Assembly: GCF_009192775.1 (NCBI RefSeq)
Contig: NZ_VTFX01000005.1
Coordinates: 310,001-374,000, forward strand
Source of the DNA: Arthrobacter yangruifuii
GTDB lineage: Bacteria > Actinomycetota > Actinomycetes > Actinomycetales > Micrococcaceae
Length of the DNA: 64,000 nucleotides
Direction of reading: 5' to 3'
Shown: in pieces, positions 9,232 to 19,172 of the stretch
Numbering within the stretch: position 1 is the stretch's first letter
Layout: the number at the start of each line of letters is the position of its first letter
Notes under the pieces: generated by a model
Told to the model about the DNA's origin: nothing
The model's input: the letters and a program-made list of their open reading frames with translations, nothing else
Databases searched by the model: none
Translations under genes and position numbers: made by a program

Positions 9232-10727
9232 GCTCCACCTATCTGGGAATGCCCGGCGTTCCGGTCTTCGGTGAAGGCAACCTGCATGCCTCGGAGCCCT
9301 TCCCGCAGGCAGCCCGGCGGGAACTGGGCAACGCCCAGCTCCGCGCCAATCTCGGCCACGCGACACACACCATCCGGGACAAGCGGCTGCGCGTGGTGGC
9401 CGAACTGCCGGACTGGGAGGATCTGCGCGAGGCAGGCAGTGCCACCAAGACGGCGGTGATGGCGCGGCTGCCGGAGCTGCTGGAGCAGTTCGAGGTGAAT
9501 TTCACCGCGCACGGGGGCATCATCCACTGGGCACGGGATGCCGCGGAAGCCAACGGGATAGTGCGGGACCTGATCCGCGACGCCGGTGCGGACGAGGTGG
9601 TCAAGGTCAAGTCCATGGCCACGCAGGAAATCGGGCTCAACGAATACCTCGAAGAGCAGGGGATCGCCGCGTTCGAAACCGATCTGGCGGAACTGATTGT
9701 CCAGCTGGACCATGACAAGCCGAGCCACATCCTGGTTCCGGCCATCCATAAGAACCGCAGCCAGATCCGGGACATCTTCCTCCGCGAAATGGCGGATGCG
9801 GATCCGGACCTTACGGATGACCCGGCACGTCTGGCCGAAGCTGCCCGCCGGCACCTGCGGCGGAAGTTCCTCTCCGCGAAGGTGGCCGTCTCCGGCGCCA
9901 ACTTTGCGCTCGCCGACACCGGGACGCTCGCCGTCGTCGAATCCGAAGGCAACGGCCGGATGTGCCTCACGCTGCCCGAAACGCTGATCACGGTGATGGG
10001 TGTGGAGAAGCTGCTGCCCTCCTGGACGGATCTCGAGGTGTTTATGCAGCTGCTGCCGCGGTCCTCCACCGGCGAGCGGATGAACCCCTACACCTCGCTG
10101 TGGACCGGAGTGACGCCGGGAGACGGGCCGCAGAACGTGCACCTGGTGCTGCTGGATAACGGACGCAGCGCCGCGCTCGCTGATGAGATGGGCCGGTCGG
10201 CTTTGCACTGCATTCGCTGCAGTGCCTGCATGAATGTATGCCCTGTTTATGAGCGGACCGGCGGGCACGCCTACGGGTCCACGTACCCCGGCCCTATCGG
10301 GGCCATCCTCTCGCCGTTGCTCACGGGAATCACCTCCGAGGAGAACGCGTCCCTGCCCTACGCGTCCTCGCTGTGCGGGGCCTGTTACGACGCCTGCCCG
10401 GTGAAGATCAACATCCCGGAAATCCTGGTGCACCTGCGGTCCGAAGATGTGGAGAGCCGCCGCGGGCGCAGGAAGGTGCCCGGGCAGATGGACGTGGTAA
10501 TGAAGGCCACGTCCTGGATGATGGGCTCCGGCCGGCGCATGGCCCTGGTGGAGAAGGCCCTGCCCCTGGGGAAACTGGCGGCCGGGCCGGATAGGAAAAT
10601 CAAGAAGCTTCCCGGCATTGCGGCCGGGTGGACCCGGAGCCGGGACCTCCCGGCTCCGCCCGTGCAGTCCTTCCGGGACTGGTGGGTTCGCGAACACGAA
10701 GACACAGCGTCGAAAGAGGAAGCATGA
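9228..10727 (+). CDS. lutB: L-lactate utilisation iron-sulfur protein LutB/LldF
   Basis: 499 residues. The N-terminal two thirds is a LUD domain (GGIIHWARDAAEAN, ETDLAELIVQL, VEKLLPSWTDLEVFM), followed by two 4Fe-4S motifs, CIRCSACMNVCPVY (about residues 327-340) and CGACYDACPVKI (about 383-394), then an Arg/Lys-rich C terminus. This is the central electron-transfer subunit of lactate oxidation. The ATG at 9228 is set by the ATGA overlap with lutA; its own TGA overlaps the lutC ATG in the same way. Confidence 0.93.
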   Translation: MSSTYLGMPGVPVFGEGNLHASEPFPQAARRELGNAQLRANLGHATHTIRDKRLRVVAELPDWEDLREAGSATKTAVMARLPELLEQFEVNFTAHGGIIHWARDAAEANGIVRDLIRDAGADEVVKVKSMATQEIGLNEYLEEQGIAAFETDLAELIVQLDHDKPSHILVPAIHKNRSQIRDIFLREMADADPDLTDDPARLAEAARRHLRRKFLSAKVAVSGANFALADTGTLAVVESEGNGRMCLTLPETLITVMGVEKLLPSWTDLEVFMQLLPRSSTGERMNPYTSLWTGVTPGDGPQNVHLVLLDNGRSAALADEMGRSALHCIRCSACMNVCPVYERTGGHAYGSTYPGPIGAILSPLLTGITSEENASLPYASSLCGACYDACPVKINIPEILVHLRSEDVESRRGRRKVPGQMDVVMKATSWMMGSGRRMALVEKALPLGKLAAGPDRKIKKLPGIAAGWTRSRDLPAPPVQSFRDWWVREHEDTASKEEA

Positions 10728-11341
10728 GCGCCCGTACAGACATCTTGGAGCGTCTGCGGTCGGCCCTGCACGATGCCCCGGAAGCTCCGAAGATTCCGCG
10801 GAACTACCGGCACACGTCGGACCTGACCGGGGAAGAGCTCATTGAACTGCTCAGCGACAGGCTGCTCGACTACAAGGCCGGTGTCAGCGTGGTGGATGAA
10901 GCCTCCGTGCCCGCACGGGTGGCTGAGCTGCTGGCCGGGGCGTCCTACGTGGTTCCGGCGGGCCTGGACGAGCGCTGGACGGCACAGGCTCCGGGACGGG
11001 TGGTGGATTCCCCGGAGGAACCGCTGAGCGTTGAGGAACTGGACGGAGTCGAGGCCGTCGTGACCGGCAGCGCGGCAGCGGTCGCCGAGACCGGAACCAT
11101 CATCCTGGATGGCAGCCCGGGCCAGGGCCGGCGGACCTGCTCGCTGATTCCCGACCACCACGTCTGCCTGGTGAAGGCAGAGGACATTGCCGGTGTGCTT
11201 CCCGAAGCGGTGCGCCGGCTGGACGTCACCCATCCGTTGACCTGGATCAGCGGACCGAGCGCCACCAGCGACATTGAGCTGCAGCGCGTGGAAGGCGTGC
11301 ACGGACCACGGAAGCTGGACGTGATTATCATCCGGGGGTGA
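10724..11341 (+). CDS. lutC: L-lactate utilisation protein LutC/LldG (LUD domain)
   Basis: 205 residues, a single LUD domain. MSARTDILERLRSAL is the usual LutC N terminus, VTGSAAAVAETGTIILDG the central conserved strand, and ISGPSATSDIELQRVEGVHGP the C-terminal signature of the family. It completes lutABC, the non-flavin route from L-lactate to pyruvate. The start is fixed by the ATGA overlap with lutB. The gene converges with the esterase gene. Confidence 0.93.
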   Translation: MSARTDILERLRSALHDAPEAPKIPRNYRHTSDLTGEELIELLSDRLLDYKAGVSVVDEASVPARVAELLAGASYVVPAGLDERWTAQAPGRVVDSPEEPLSVEELDGVEAVVTGSAAAVAETGTIILDGSPGQGRRTCSLIPDHHVCLVKAEDIAGVLPEAVRRLDVTHPLTWISGPSATSDIELQRVEGVHGPRKLDVIIIRG

Positions 11342-11366
11342 GCCCGGGTCCGGCCGGGCGGGCTGG

Positions 11367-12476
11367 CTAGGCGGCGATCCGCCCGTCCCTGCGGAAGATG
11401 TCCTCCGGCCGATCCTCCCGCAGCGCAATGACCTTCTCCGGCGGCATTCCGGGCAGGGCAGCTACTCCGGTGACTTCCTCCAGGAACGCGACGGTGCGGT
11501 GCAAGGATTCCATGGCCTCGGGGCGGTGGAGCTGGAACTGGTACTCGTGACCCAGAGCCGGTTTATGGTCCTGCGGCCAGAAACTGCGCCGGACGGGTAC
11601 CCCCAGGTCCTGGAGCCGGTCCGCCAGGGGCAGGGACTGCGTGCGGGTCAGATTGTCCCCGTTCCCACCGGAGATGTAGGTGGGCGGGAAACGGCGGTCC
11701 ACGTGTTTCGGAATGCACATGTGCTCCGCGGCAGCGGTGCCGGCCCAATCCTTGGAGCCGGTGTAGGACCACAGCGCCTTCCTGAGCCCCCAGCCCACCG
11801 GTCCGGCCATGCGGGCCACGGCGTCAAGATCGAACACGCCGCAGTTGAGCAGGATTCCGCGCAGCTGTCCGGGATCCGCGGCCGGCACAACCCCTGTGTC
11901 CTTGGCGTACCCGGGATTGGTGATGACCAGCGCCAGCTGTGCGGCCAGCTGTGCTCCGGCAGAATCGCCCGCCAGCACAATCCGGTTCGGGTCCAGTCCG
12001 TAGCGGTCCGCATGTTCGCGCATCCAGCCCAGAGCTGCGTTCAGTTCCTGCACCGCCGTCGGATAAACGGCCTTCGGCGAGATCGAATATCCCACCCCCA
12101 GGACGGCGTAACCGAATCCGGCCAGGACCCTGAGATACGGCGCCACATCTTCCTTGGAGCCGGAAATCCAGGCTCCGCCGTGGATCCACATCACCACCGG
12201 GAGCGGTTTCCGCGCCGGCTCCTCCGGAAGAAACAGATCCAGGGAGGGTTTTGAGGAGGATCCCAGATAACGCAGGCCACGGTGTCCGGTCACCGTAAAC
12301 CGGGGGATATGGGGCAGGACCTTTTTCACCGGCACCTTGCCGGCTGCAGCGAAGACCCCGCGGATGAGCAGCGCTGACGCCCGGCGGTCCAGTTTGAGAA
12401 CGGCAGCGGCACTTATCCCGGCAACGGCGCCGGCACCGGCCAGGAGCCCCGCTGTAATTAGCGAGGAATGCTTCAT
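11367..12476 (-). CDS. Alpha/beta hydrolase, hormone-sensitive-lipase-like esterase
   Basis: 369 residues. A hydrophobic N terminus (SLITAGLLAGAGAVAGISAAAVL) could be a signal anchor. The HSL-type oxyanion motif HGGAW is at 99-103, nucleophile Ser172 lies in GDSAGAQ, and a likely catalytic His is in LGHEYQF near residue 310. Together these indicate a carboxylesterase or lipase with a short-chain acyl preference, probably membrane-tethered. It converges with lutC and lies downstream of the repeat-rich gap at 12477-12796. The physiological substrate is unknown. Confidence 0.85.
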   Translation of the reverse strand: MKHSSLITAGLLAGAGAVAGISAAAVLKLDRRASALLIRGVFAAAGKVPVKKVLPHIPRFTVTGHRGLRYLGSSSKPSLDLFLPEEPARKPLPVVMWIHGGAWISGSKEDVAPYLRVLAGFGYAVLGVGYSISPKAVYPTAVQELNAALGWMREHADRYGLDPNRIVLAGDSAGAQLAAQLALVITNPGYAKDTGVVPAADPGQLRGILLNCGVFDLDAVARMAGPVGWGLRKALWSYTGSKDWAGTAAAEHMCIPKHVDRRFPPTYISGGNGDNLTRTQSLPLADRLQDLGVPVRRSFWPQDHKPALGHEYQFQLHRPEAMESLHRTVAFLEEVTGVAALPGMPPEKVIALREDRPEDIFRRDGRIAA

Positions 12477-12656
12477 GCCCTTAAGCTAAATCCCCGGAAT
12501 CAGGCGCCTTTCTGCAGGTTCCGCGTCACTGCGCGGCTCCGGGCCGGCGGGTGGGGGGAATCTCATGGCACGCAGTGTCCGGCGTTACTGCCGCAGGCCC
12601 CCTGGCCGATGCCGTGGAACTGATCCAGGACGGATCCAGGACCCATCCACGGAGCC
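12477..12656. other. Non-coding gap, left part
   Basis: First part of a 320-base gap between two reverse-strand genes. It holds the esterase promoter region and a short imperfect repeat of GGATCCAGGAC around 12622-12642. I see no protein-coding signal. Confidence 0.4.
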
Positions 12657-12772
12657 GGACGCCGCAACGGGTCCCGGGACAGTGAGTCCCCGGACGCCGC
12701 AACGGGTCCCGGGACCGTGAGTCCCCGGACGCAGCAACGGGTCCCGGGACTGTGAGTCCCCGGACCCGTTGC
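12657..12772. repeat. Three 35-bp tandem repeats ending in a large hairpin
   Basis: Three near-identical 35-base units start at 12657, 12692 and 12727. They differ from one another at only two or three positions. Each begins GGACGC and contains CAACGGGTCCCGGGAC followed by GTGAGTCCCC, so each unit carries its own small hairpin (GGGAC/GTCCC). The third unit is followed by GGACCCGTTGC, which pairs with GCAACGGGTCC. Bases 12734-12772 thus form one hairpin: 18-base arms, one mismatch, three-base loop. It lies 25 bases beyond the stop of the reverse-strand demethylase gene and may end that transcript, though there is no T-run. Confidence 0.75.
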
Positions 12773-12796
12773 CTGTTTCACGCGGCGCAGTTACGG

Positions 12797-14507
<1,711 letters not shown>

Positions 14508-15485
14508 ATGAGGAAGCTCGGTATTGCTGCGGTTCTGGCGATGGTCTTAGGCGTGACGGGATGCGGGGGCGGCTCGCCGTCGTCCTCCGATACCGCCGAG
14601 AGCGGCGGCACGGACCTGGTGCCCATCGAAGTGGGGGTCATTCCCATTGTGGATGTAGCCCCGATCTATCTGGGGGTGGAGCAGGGGTTTTTCGAGGACG
14701 AAGGGCTGGACCTGACCCTGACCCTGGCCCAGGGCGGCGCGGCAATTGTTCCGGCTGTGACCTCGGGACAAATGGCCTTCGGATTCTCCAACGTCACCTC
14801 CATGATCGTGGGCAAATCAAAGGGCCTGCCGATTCAGATGGTGGCCCCCGGCGCCAGCACCACCGGGGATGTGGATGCGGACTTCGCCTCCGTGATGACG
14901 CTCCCCGACAGCGGGATCGAGGAAATTGAGGATCTGGCCGGCAAGCGGGTGGGGGTGAATACGCTGAACAACATTTCAGATTCCACCATTTCCGAAGCGG
15001 TGAAGCAGGCGGGCGGCGACTACGAAAGCATTCAGTTTGTTGAAATGGCCTTTCCCGATATGCCGGCCCAGCTCGCCGGCGGCAACGTGGATGCCATCGC
15101 CGCGGTAGAACCCTTTGTCACCATAACCTCGGCACAGGGGGCGGTTCCGGTGTTCTCCAACTATGCGGAGCCCATTAAGGACCTCACCGTGGCCGTGTAT
15201 TTCACCTCGGATTCGTACGCCCAGGAAAACCCCGAAACTGTCGAGAAGTTTGTTCGTGCAATGACCGCGTCCCTGGAATTCGCTGAACAGAACCCCGACA
15301 AAGTGCGCGGCGTCCTGCCGAGTTACACCTCGCTTGAGCCCGACGTCATCGAGCAGCTGACACTGCCCCGATACCTCGGGGAGATCAACGAAGACTCACT
15401 GACTGAGGTGATGCGTATTTCCCTCGACCGCGGCCTGATCGAGGAGGAACCCGACCTCGAAGCACTCCTGCCCAAGTCCCAGTAG
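14508..15485 (+). CDS. ABC transporter substrate-binding lipoprotein (SsuA/THI5/NMT1-like)
   Basis: 325 residues. Signal peptide with a lipobox, MRKLGIAAVLAMVLGVTGC (Cys19), followed by a Gly/Ser linker, so it is lipid-anchored on the outer face of the membrane. The mature part reads as a type-2 periplasmic-binding fold: PIEVGVIPIVDVAPIYLG, FFEDEGLDLTL, GQMAFGFSNV, LAGKRVGVNTLNN and QLAGGNVDAIAAVEPF. That pattern fits the family binding sulfonates, nitrate-type anions, pyrimidine precursors or aromatics. No permease or ATPase gene is next to it. Neighbouring demethylase and MetF-like genes suggest import of a methoxylated compound; inference only. Confidence 0.87.
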   Translation: MRKLGIAAVLAMVLGVTGCGGGSPSSSDTAESGGTDLVPIEVGVIPIVDVAPIYLGVEQGFFEDEGLDLTLTLAQGGAAIVPAVTSGQMAFGFSNVTSMIVGKSKGLPIQMVAPGASTTGDVDADFASVMTLPDSGIEEIEDLAGKRVGVNTLNNISDSTISEAVKQAGGDYESIQFVEMAFPDMPAQLAGGNVDAIAAVEPFVTITSAQGAVPVFSNYAEPIKDLTVAVYFTSDSYAQENPETVEKFVRAMTASLEFAEQNPDKVRGVLPSYTSLEPDVIEQLTLPRYLGEINEDSLTEVMRISLDRGLIEEEPDLEALLPKSQ

Positions 15486-15487
15486 CC

Positions 15488-16348
15488 CTAGCCCTGGTAG
15501 TTCCGGATCCAGTCTGCCGTCGTCTTGATCCCGCCGAACGTGTAGAAATGCAGCCGGACGTCTCCGTGGACGGCGGGCGACAGTGCCTGGGCCAGATCCT
15601 GGATAAACCGGTCCGGGCCGGCCGTGCCCAGGAGGTTGGTCAGGGAGAACCCGTACTTATGGGCGATTCCGGCCGAGGATGACACCCCGAACCGCCGCGC
15701 GTAACCGAGGAGGCGCTTCACGCCGGCGGGCCCGGGCACGCCGATCCGTACGGGCGCGGTGACACCCCGGCTGCGCAGTTCCTCGAGCCAGGCCAGGACC
15801 GGAGCGACGTCGAAGCCGAACTGCGTGGTGATTGAAGCGTCCAGGCCGTTCTCGTCCAGCGCAGAGATCTTGTCTTGAAGGGCCGTCCAGAGGGTATCCG
15901 CATCGATGTCCGGGTGTCCCTCCGGATAGCCGCTGATGCTCACGGCCCGAACCCCGTGCCCGGGGAGCATTCCGCTGCGGATCACGGACAGTGCATCAGG
16001 GTAGGGCCCGAGCGGGGAAACCGGGTCTCCGCCGACCACAAAGAGCTCTTCGGTGGCTTCCACTTCCTCGAGGGACTCCAGGAACTTGCCAAGGTCTTCC
16101 CGCGATTGAAGCCTCCGGGCGGAAATGTGGGGAACAGGAACCAGCCCGCCGGCCCGGACGGCGGCCGCGGCCGCAACGCGCATAGGCAGGTCCTCGTTGC
16201 CGAGGAAGGTGACATTGATCCGCGTCGCCGGGGGGATGGACGGCTGGGCTTCCTGCAGTGCGCCGATGTCCTTTCCCGTCATCTCGAGCGAGAAGCCAGT
16301 GAGTAAGGGGGCAGAAGGGGCAGGAGTTTCCGTAGAGTCTTCAGTCAT
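15488..16348 (-). CDS. Methylenetetrahydrofolate reductase-like protein (MetF family)
   Basis: 286 residues, TIM-barrel flavoprotein fold. Recognisable MetF segments are RINVTFLGNED, GLVPVPHISARRL, ELFVVGGDPVSPLGPYPDAL, AVSISGYPEGHPD, SITTQFGFDVAPVLAWLEELR and a C-terminal LHFYTFGG. MetF interconverts methyl-THF and methylene-THF. Beside two THF-dependent demethylases it could recycle methyl-THF to methylene-THF, as proposed for the metF gene of the Sphingobium lignin cluster. It lies 46 bases downstream of the lactate permease gene on the same strand and converges with the binding-protein gene, leaving 2 bases between stops. Confidence 0.85.
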   Translation of the reverse strand: MTEDSTETPAPSAPLLTGFSLEMTGKDIGALQEAQPSIPPATRINVTFLGNEDLPMRVAAAAAVRAGGLVPVPHISARRLQSREDLGKFLESLEEVEATEELFVVGGDPVSPLGPYPDALSVIRSGMLPGHGVRAVSISGYPEGHPDIDADTLWTALQDKISALDENGLDASITTQFGFDVAPVLAWLEELRSRGVTAPVRIGVPGPAGVKRLLGYARRFGVSSSAGIAHKYGFSLTNLLGTAGPDRFIQDLAQALSPAVHGDVRLHFYTFGGIKTTADWIRNYQG

Positions 16349-16394
16349 GCGCGTTACCCTAGCGAGCGCGGTAACCAGTGTCCACGGTTTGCAG

Positions 16395-18134
16395 CTACGG
16401 CAGCATCCACTCCAGAACGGGGGTGGACTGCAGGTAGACCAGAATGCACAGGGCCAGGAGCAGCAGCACGCTCCAGCCGATCACCTTGCGCAGCAGCACG
16501 GATTCCTGGCCGCTCATGTTCACGGCTGCGGCACCGATGGCCAGGTTCTGCGGGCTGATCAGCTTGCCCATCACGCCGCCTCCCGTGTTGGCAGCCACCA
16601 GGAGATGGGGGTCCAGTCCGGCTTCAATTCCGGCGGTCTGCTGCAGTTTGGCGAACAGGGCGTTGGCCGAGGTATCTGACCCGGTGACGGCCGTACCGAT
16701 CCAGCCGAGCACAGGGGAGAGGAAGGCAAAGAACCCGCCGGTGGCTGCCAGCCAGGTGCCGATCGACACGGTCTGCCCGGAAAAATTCATCACGTAGGCC
16801 AGGGCCAGCACCCCCAGGATGGTCAGAGCGGCGGAACGCATCCGCACCGCCGTCGTCCAGATCTCCCGCACCGCCGCGCCGAGGCTCAGGGGATACCGCC
16901 CGTGTTCGTTGAACCGTGAGTAGACCACGGCAACGATCAGGCCGGTGATCAGCAGCAGGGTGCCGGGACTGATCAGCCACTCGAAGGAATAGATGGTGGA
17001 GGACTGGGTCTGGCCGTTGGTGTCCAGCAGGGCTTCGTGCAGCACGGGCCACGGAACCTCAATAGTGGTTCGGGCCAGTGCCGCGGGAACGTCAATGCCG
17101 AGCGTCCACAGGTTGACGAAGCCGAAAATGACGATGACCGCTACATAGGGAAACAGGGCCATCCATGCCCGGGACGCGGTCAAACGGTCCTCCGCGGCAT
17201 CATCCGCCGAGGTCTGGACAGCAGCCGCCGCACCGGAACCGGCCGGGGTCCAGCCGTCGGCCCGCGCCTGGGCCAATTCAGCTTTCATCCGCTGGTCCGC
17301 TTCGGCTCCGTGGCGCGGACGCCAGAAGCGCAGGAATCCCACCGCAGCCAGCATCGCCACCAGGGAGGCGACTATATCCGTCAGTTCGTAGGAGAAGTAG
17401 TTCGAGCAGAGGAACTGGAAGACGGAGAAAACGACGCCGGTGAACAGGGCTACGGGCCAGCAGTCCCGCAGGCCGCGGCGTCCGTCCAGGATAAACAGCA
17501 GGATCAGCGGGACGAACAGGGCCAGCACGGGAGTCTGCCGTCCAACCACGGCACCGATCTCCTCGCCGGTGTAGTTGGTGAGGTTGGCCGCGGTGGTAAT
17601 GGGAATGGCCAGGGCACCGAAGGCCACGGGTGCGGTGTTGGCAACGAGCACTGCCGTGGCCGCACGGATGGGGGCGATGCCCAGTGCCAGCAGCATGGTG
17701 ACGGTGATGGCTACGGGCGCACCGAATCCGGCCAGGGCCTCGAGCAGCCCGCCGAAACAGAAGGCCACGAGGATGGCCTGCACGCGGAGATCTCCTCCGC
17801 CGATGGCGTCGAAGACCCGCCGGAGGTCCTCGAACCGTCCGCTGAGCACGGTGACCTGGTACAGCCAGACCGCCATCACAATGATCCACACCACGGGGAA
17901 CAGCCCAAACGCCGCACCCTGGGTGGCGGACAGCAGGGCCAGTCCCAGGGGCATGCCGAAACCGAAGACGCCGACGGCGAGGGCCACCAGCAGCGCCCAC
18001 GCTCCGGCAACATAGGCACGGGTCTTGGCGAAGGCCAGCAGGAAGAAAAATGTCAGCAGCGGCAGGAGCGCCACGAGGGCGGACAGGCCGACGCTGCTAA
18101 GAACAGGATTGGTGCTTGGGGTGAAGCTGTCCAT
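16395..18134 (-). CDS. lldP: L-lactate permease (LctP/LldP family)
   Basis: 579 residues, about 14 hydrophobic segments, the normal length for the family. Characteristic pieces are FCFGGLLEALAGFGAPVAIT, NTAPVAFGALAIP, TAVTGSDTSANALFAKLQ and NTGGGVMGKLISPQNLAIG. It imports lactate (or glycolate) with a proton. The ATG at 18134 is preceded by GGAGG; an in-frame extension upstream is basic and has no family match. Together with lutABC and the L-lactate dehydrogenase gene it makes this region strongly lactate-oriented, although the three are not in one operon. The MetF-like gene follows on the same strand. Confidence 0.92.
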   Translation of the reverse strand: MDSFTPSTNPVLSSVGLSALVALLPLLTFFFLLAFAKTRAYVAGAWALLVALAVGVFGFGMPLGLALLSATQGAAFGLFPVVWIIVMAVWLYQVTVLSGRFEDLRRVFDAIGGGDLRVQAILVAFCFGGLLEALAGFGAPVAITVTMLLALGIAPIRAATAVLVANTAPVAFGALAIPITTAANLTNYTGEEIGAVVGRQTPVLALFVPLILLFILDGRRGLRDCWPVALFTGVVFSVFQFLCSNYFSYELTDIVASLVAMLAAVGFLRFWRPRHGAEADQRMKAELAQARADGWTPAGSGAAAAVQTSADDAAEDRLTASRAWMALFPYVAVIVIFGFVNLWTLGIDVPAALARTTIEVPWPVLHEALLDTNGQTQSSTIYSFEWLISPGTLLLITGLIVAVVYSRFNEHGRYPLSLGAAVREIWTTAVRMRSAALTILGVLALAYVMNFSGQTVSIGTWLAATGGFFAFLSPVLGWIGTAVTGSDTSANALFAKLQQTAGIEAGLDPHLLVAANTGGGVMGKLISPQNLAIGAAAVNMSGQESVLLRKVIGWSVLLLLALCILVYLQSTPVLEWMLP

Positions 18135-18338
18135 GGTGACCTCCGCGTCAAGTCTGGAACTGACTGCGACGGATGGAGCTTCCCTGCCCGGGCCGGACAG
18201 CGGCCTGCCGGGGAAGCGCTGGAACAAGCGTTTCACTAAGCGTACGGCGGGACTCCCGGCAGGTAACCCCCGGACAGGGTCCGCGGCCCGCAGCGGACCG
18301 GATGGGCCGTTTGGCTTCGCCGGGCCGTCACCCCCGGC

Positions 18339-19046
18339 TTAGCCGGCCGTAACCCCGGCCTCACGGCTTTCGCGGTGGTGGCGGACATATCCGGCGGCTG
18401 CCACACAGATCGAGATGGCGGCGGAAACGGCCAGGCCCAGCCAGAGGCCGACGTTCAATGCTGCCGCTCCGGCAACGGCGCCGAGGAGAATCAGGGCGAT
18501 GGCCAGCGCGCGGCGGACCCAGTACTGGCTGCCGCCCCCCGCGAGGCGTGAATCGGAGGCCAGTCCCGTGATGGTTGAGGTCACCACGACCGTGGTGATT
18601 TCGGCAACCTTGAGCCGTTTGGCGGTAGCGGCCTGGACACCCATCGCGGTGGCGAGTGCCGACGTCGTGATGCTGCCCAGGACGGAGTCACCCTGCACAT
18701 CGACCAGGGCCGTAAAGACGGCCAGCGAGGTGATGACACCGGCCACTACGGCCAGGGAGAACGACGTGCGCCAGGACCAACCCTCCGGTCCCTTGCGCAG
18801 CATCCGCCCGGCGAGGGCGGCTCCGAGCATAAAGAACACCAGGGCGAGGACGGGACGCAGGATCGGCAGGTCCGCTCCGCCGGCAAACGCCATGCCGAGC
18901 AGCACCACGTTGCCCGTCATGTTGCCGGTGAAGACGCGGTCGAGGCCAAGGTAGCCAACGGCGTCGACCACTCCGGTGGAGAAGGTCAGGGCCAGCATCA
19001 GCCACAGATGCACGCGTTCGGTGGGTACGTCGTTCAATCGCTTCAC
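18339..19046 (-). CDS. YoaK family membrane protein (DUF1275)
   Basis: 235 residues with six hydrophobic segments. LTFSTGVVDAVGYLGLDRVFTGNMTGNVVLLG is the conserved N-terminal DUF1275 block (quoted in part here: VFTGNMTGNVVLLG), followed by SALATAMGVQAA and VVVTSTITGL. The family is widespread, its function unknown; some annotate it as a possible exporter. It diverges from the gamma-glutamyltransferase gene across a 126-base gap containing a palindrome. Confidence 0.85.
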   Translation of the reverse strand: MKRLNDVPTERVHLWLMLALTFSTGVVDAVGYLGLDRVFTGNMTGNVVLLGMAFAGGADLPILRPVLALVFFMLGAALAGRMLRKGPEGWSWRTSFSLAVVAGVITSLAVFTALVDVQGDSVLGSITTSALATAMGVQAATAKRLKVAEITTVVVTSTITGLASDSRLAGGGSQYWVRRALAIALILLGAVAGAAALNVGLWLGLAVSAAISICVAAAGYVRHHRESREAGVTAG

Positions 19047-19070
19047 TGGCGGGAGGTCTCCTTAGACGGC

Positions 19071-19087
19071 CGTTGCGTATACGAACG
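19071..19087. promoter_or_regulatory. Candidate operator palindrome
   Basis: CGTTGCGTATACGAACG is a 17-base inverted repeat around CGTATACG with a single mismatched pair. It lies in the divergent gap between the YoaK-like and gamma-glutamyltransferase genes. The transferase gene overlaps a GntR/FCD regulator, and GntR proteins often bind GTATAC-centred sites, so this is a plausible self-regulated operator. Confidence 0.4.
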
Positions 19088-19172
19088 CGTGGCAGATTGT
19101 CCGATTGTATTCAAAACGGTCCGGATAAATGCAAGGATTCCCCTAAACCCGTTACCGGCCGAAAGCTTACCC

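Noticed and set aside
8937-10697. 586-codon open frame antisense to lutB
   Set aside because: Mirror of lutB codon usage, no recognisable domain; lutB has two Fe-S motifs and ATGA coupling on both sides.
12657-12772. Possible CRISPR array
   Set aside because: The 35-base units are contiguous with no spacers, and no cas genes are in the window.
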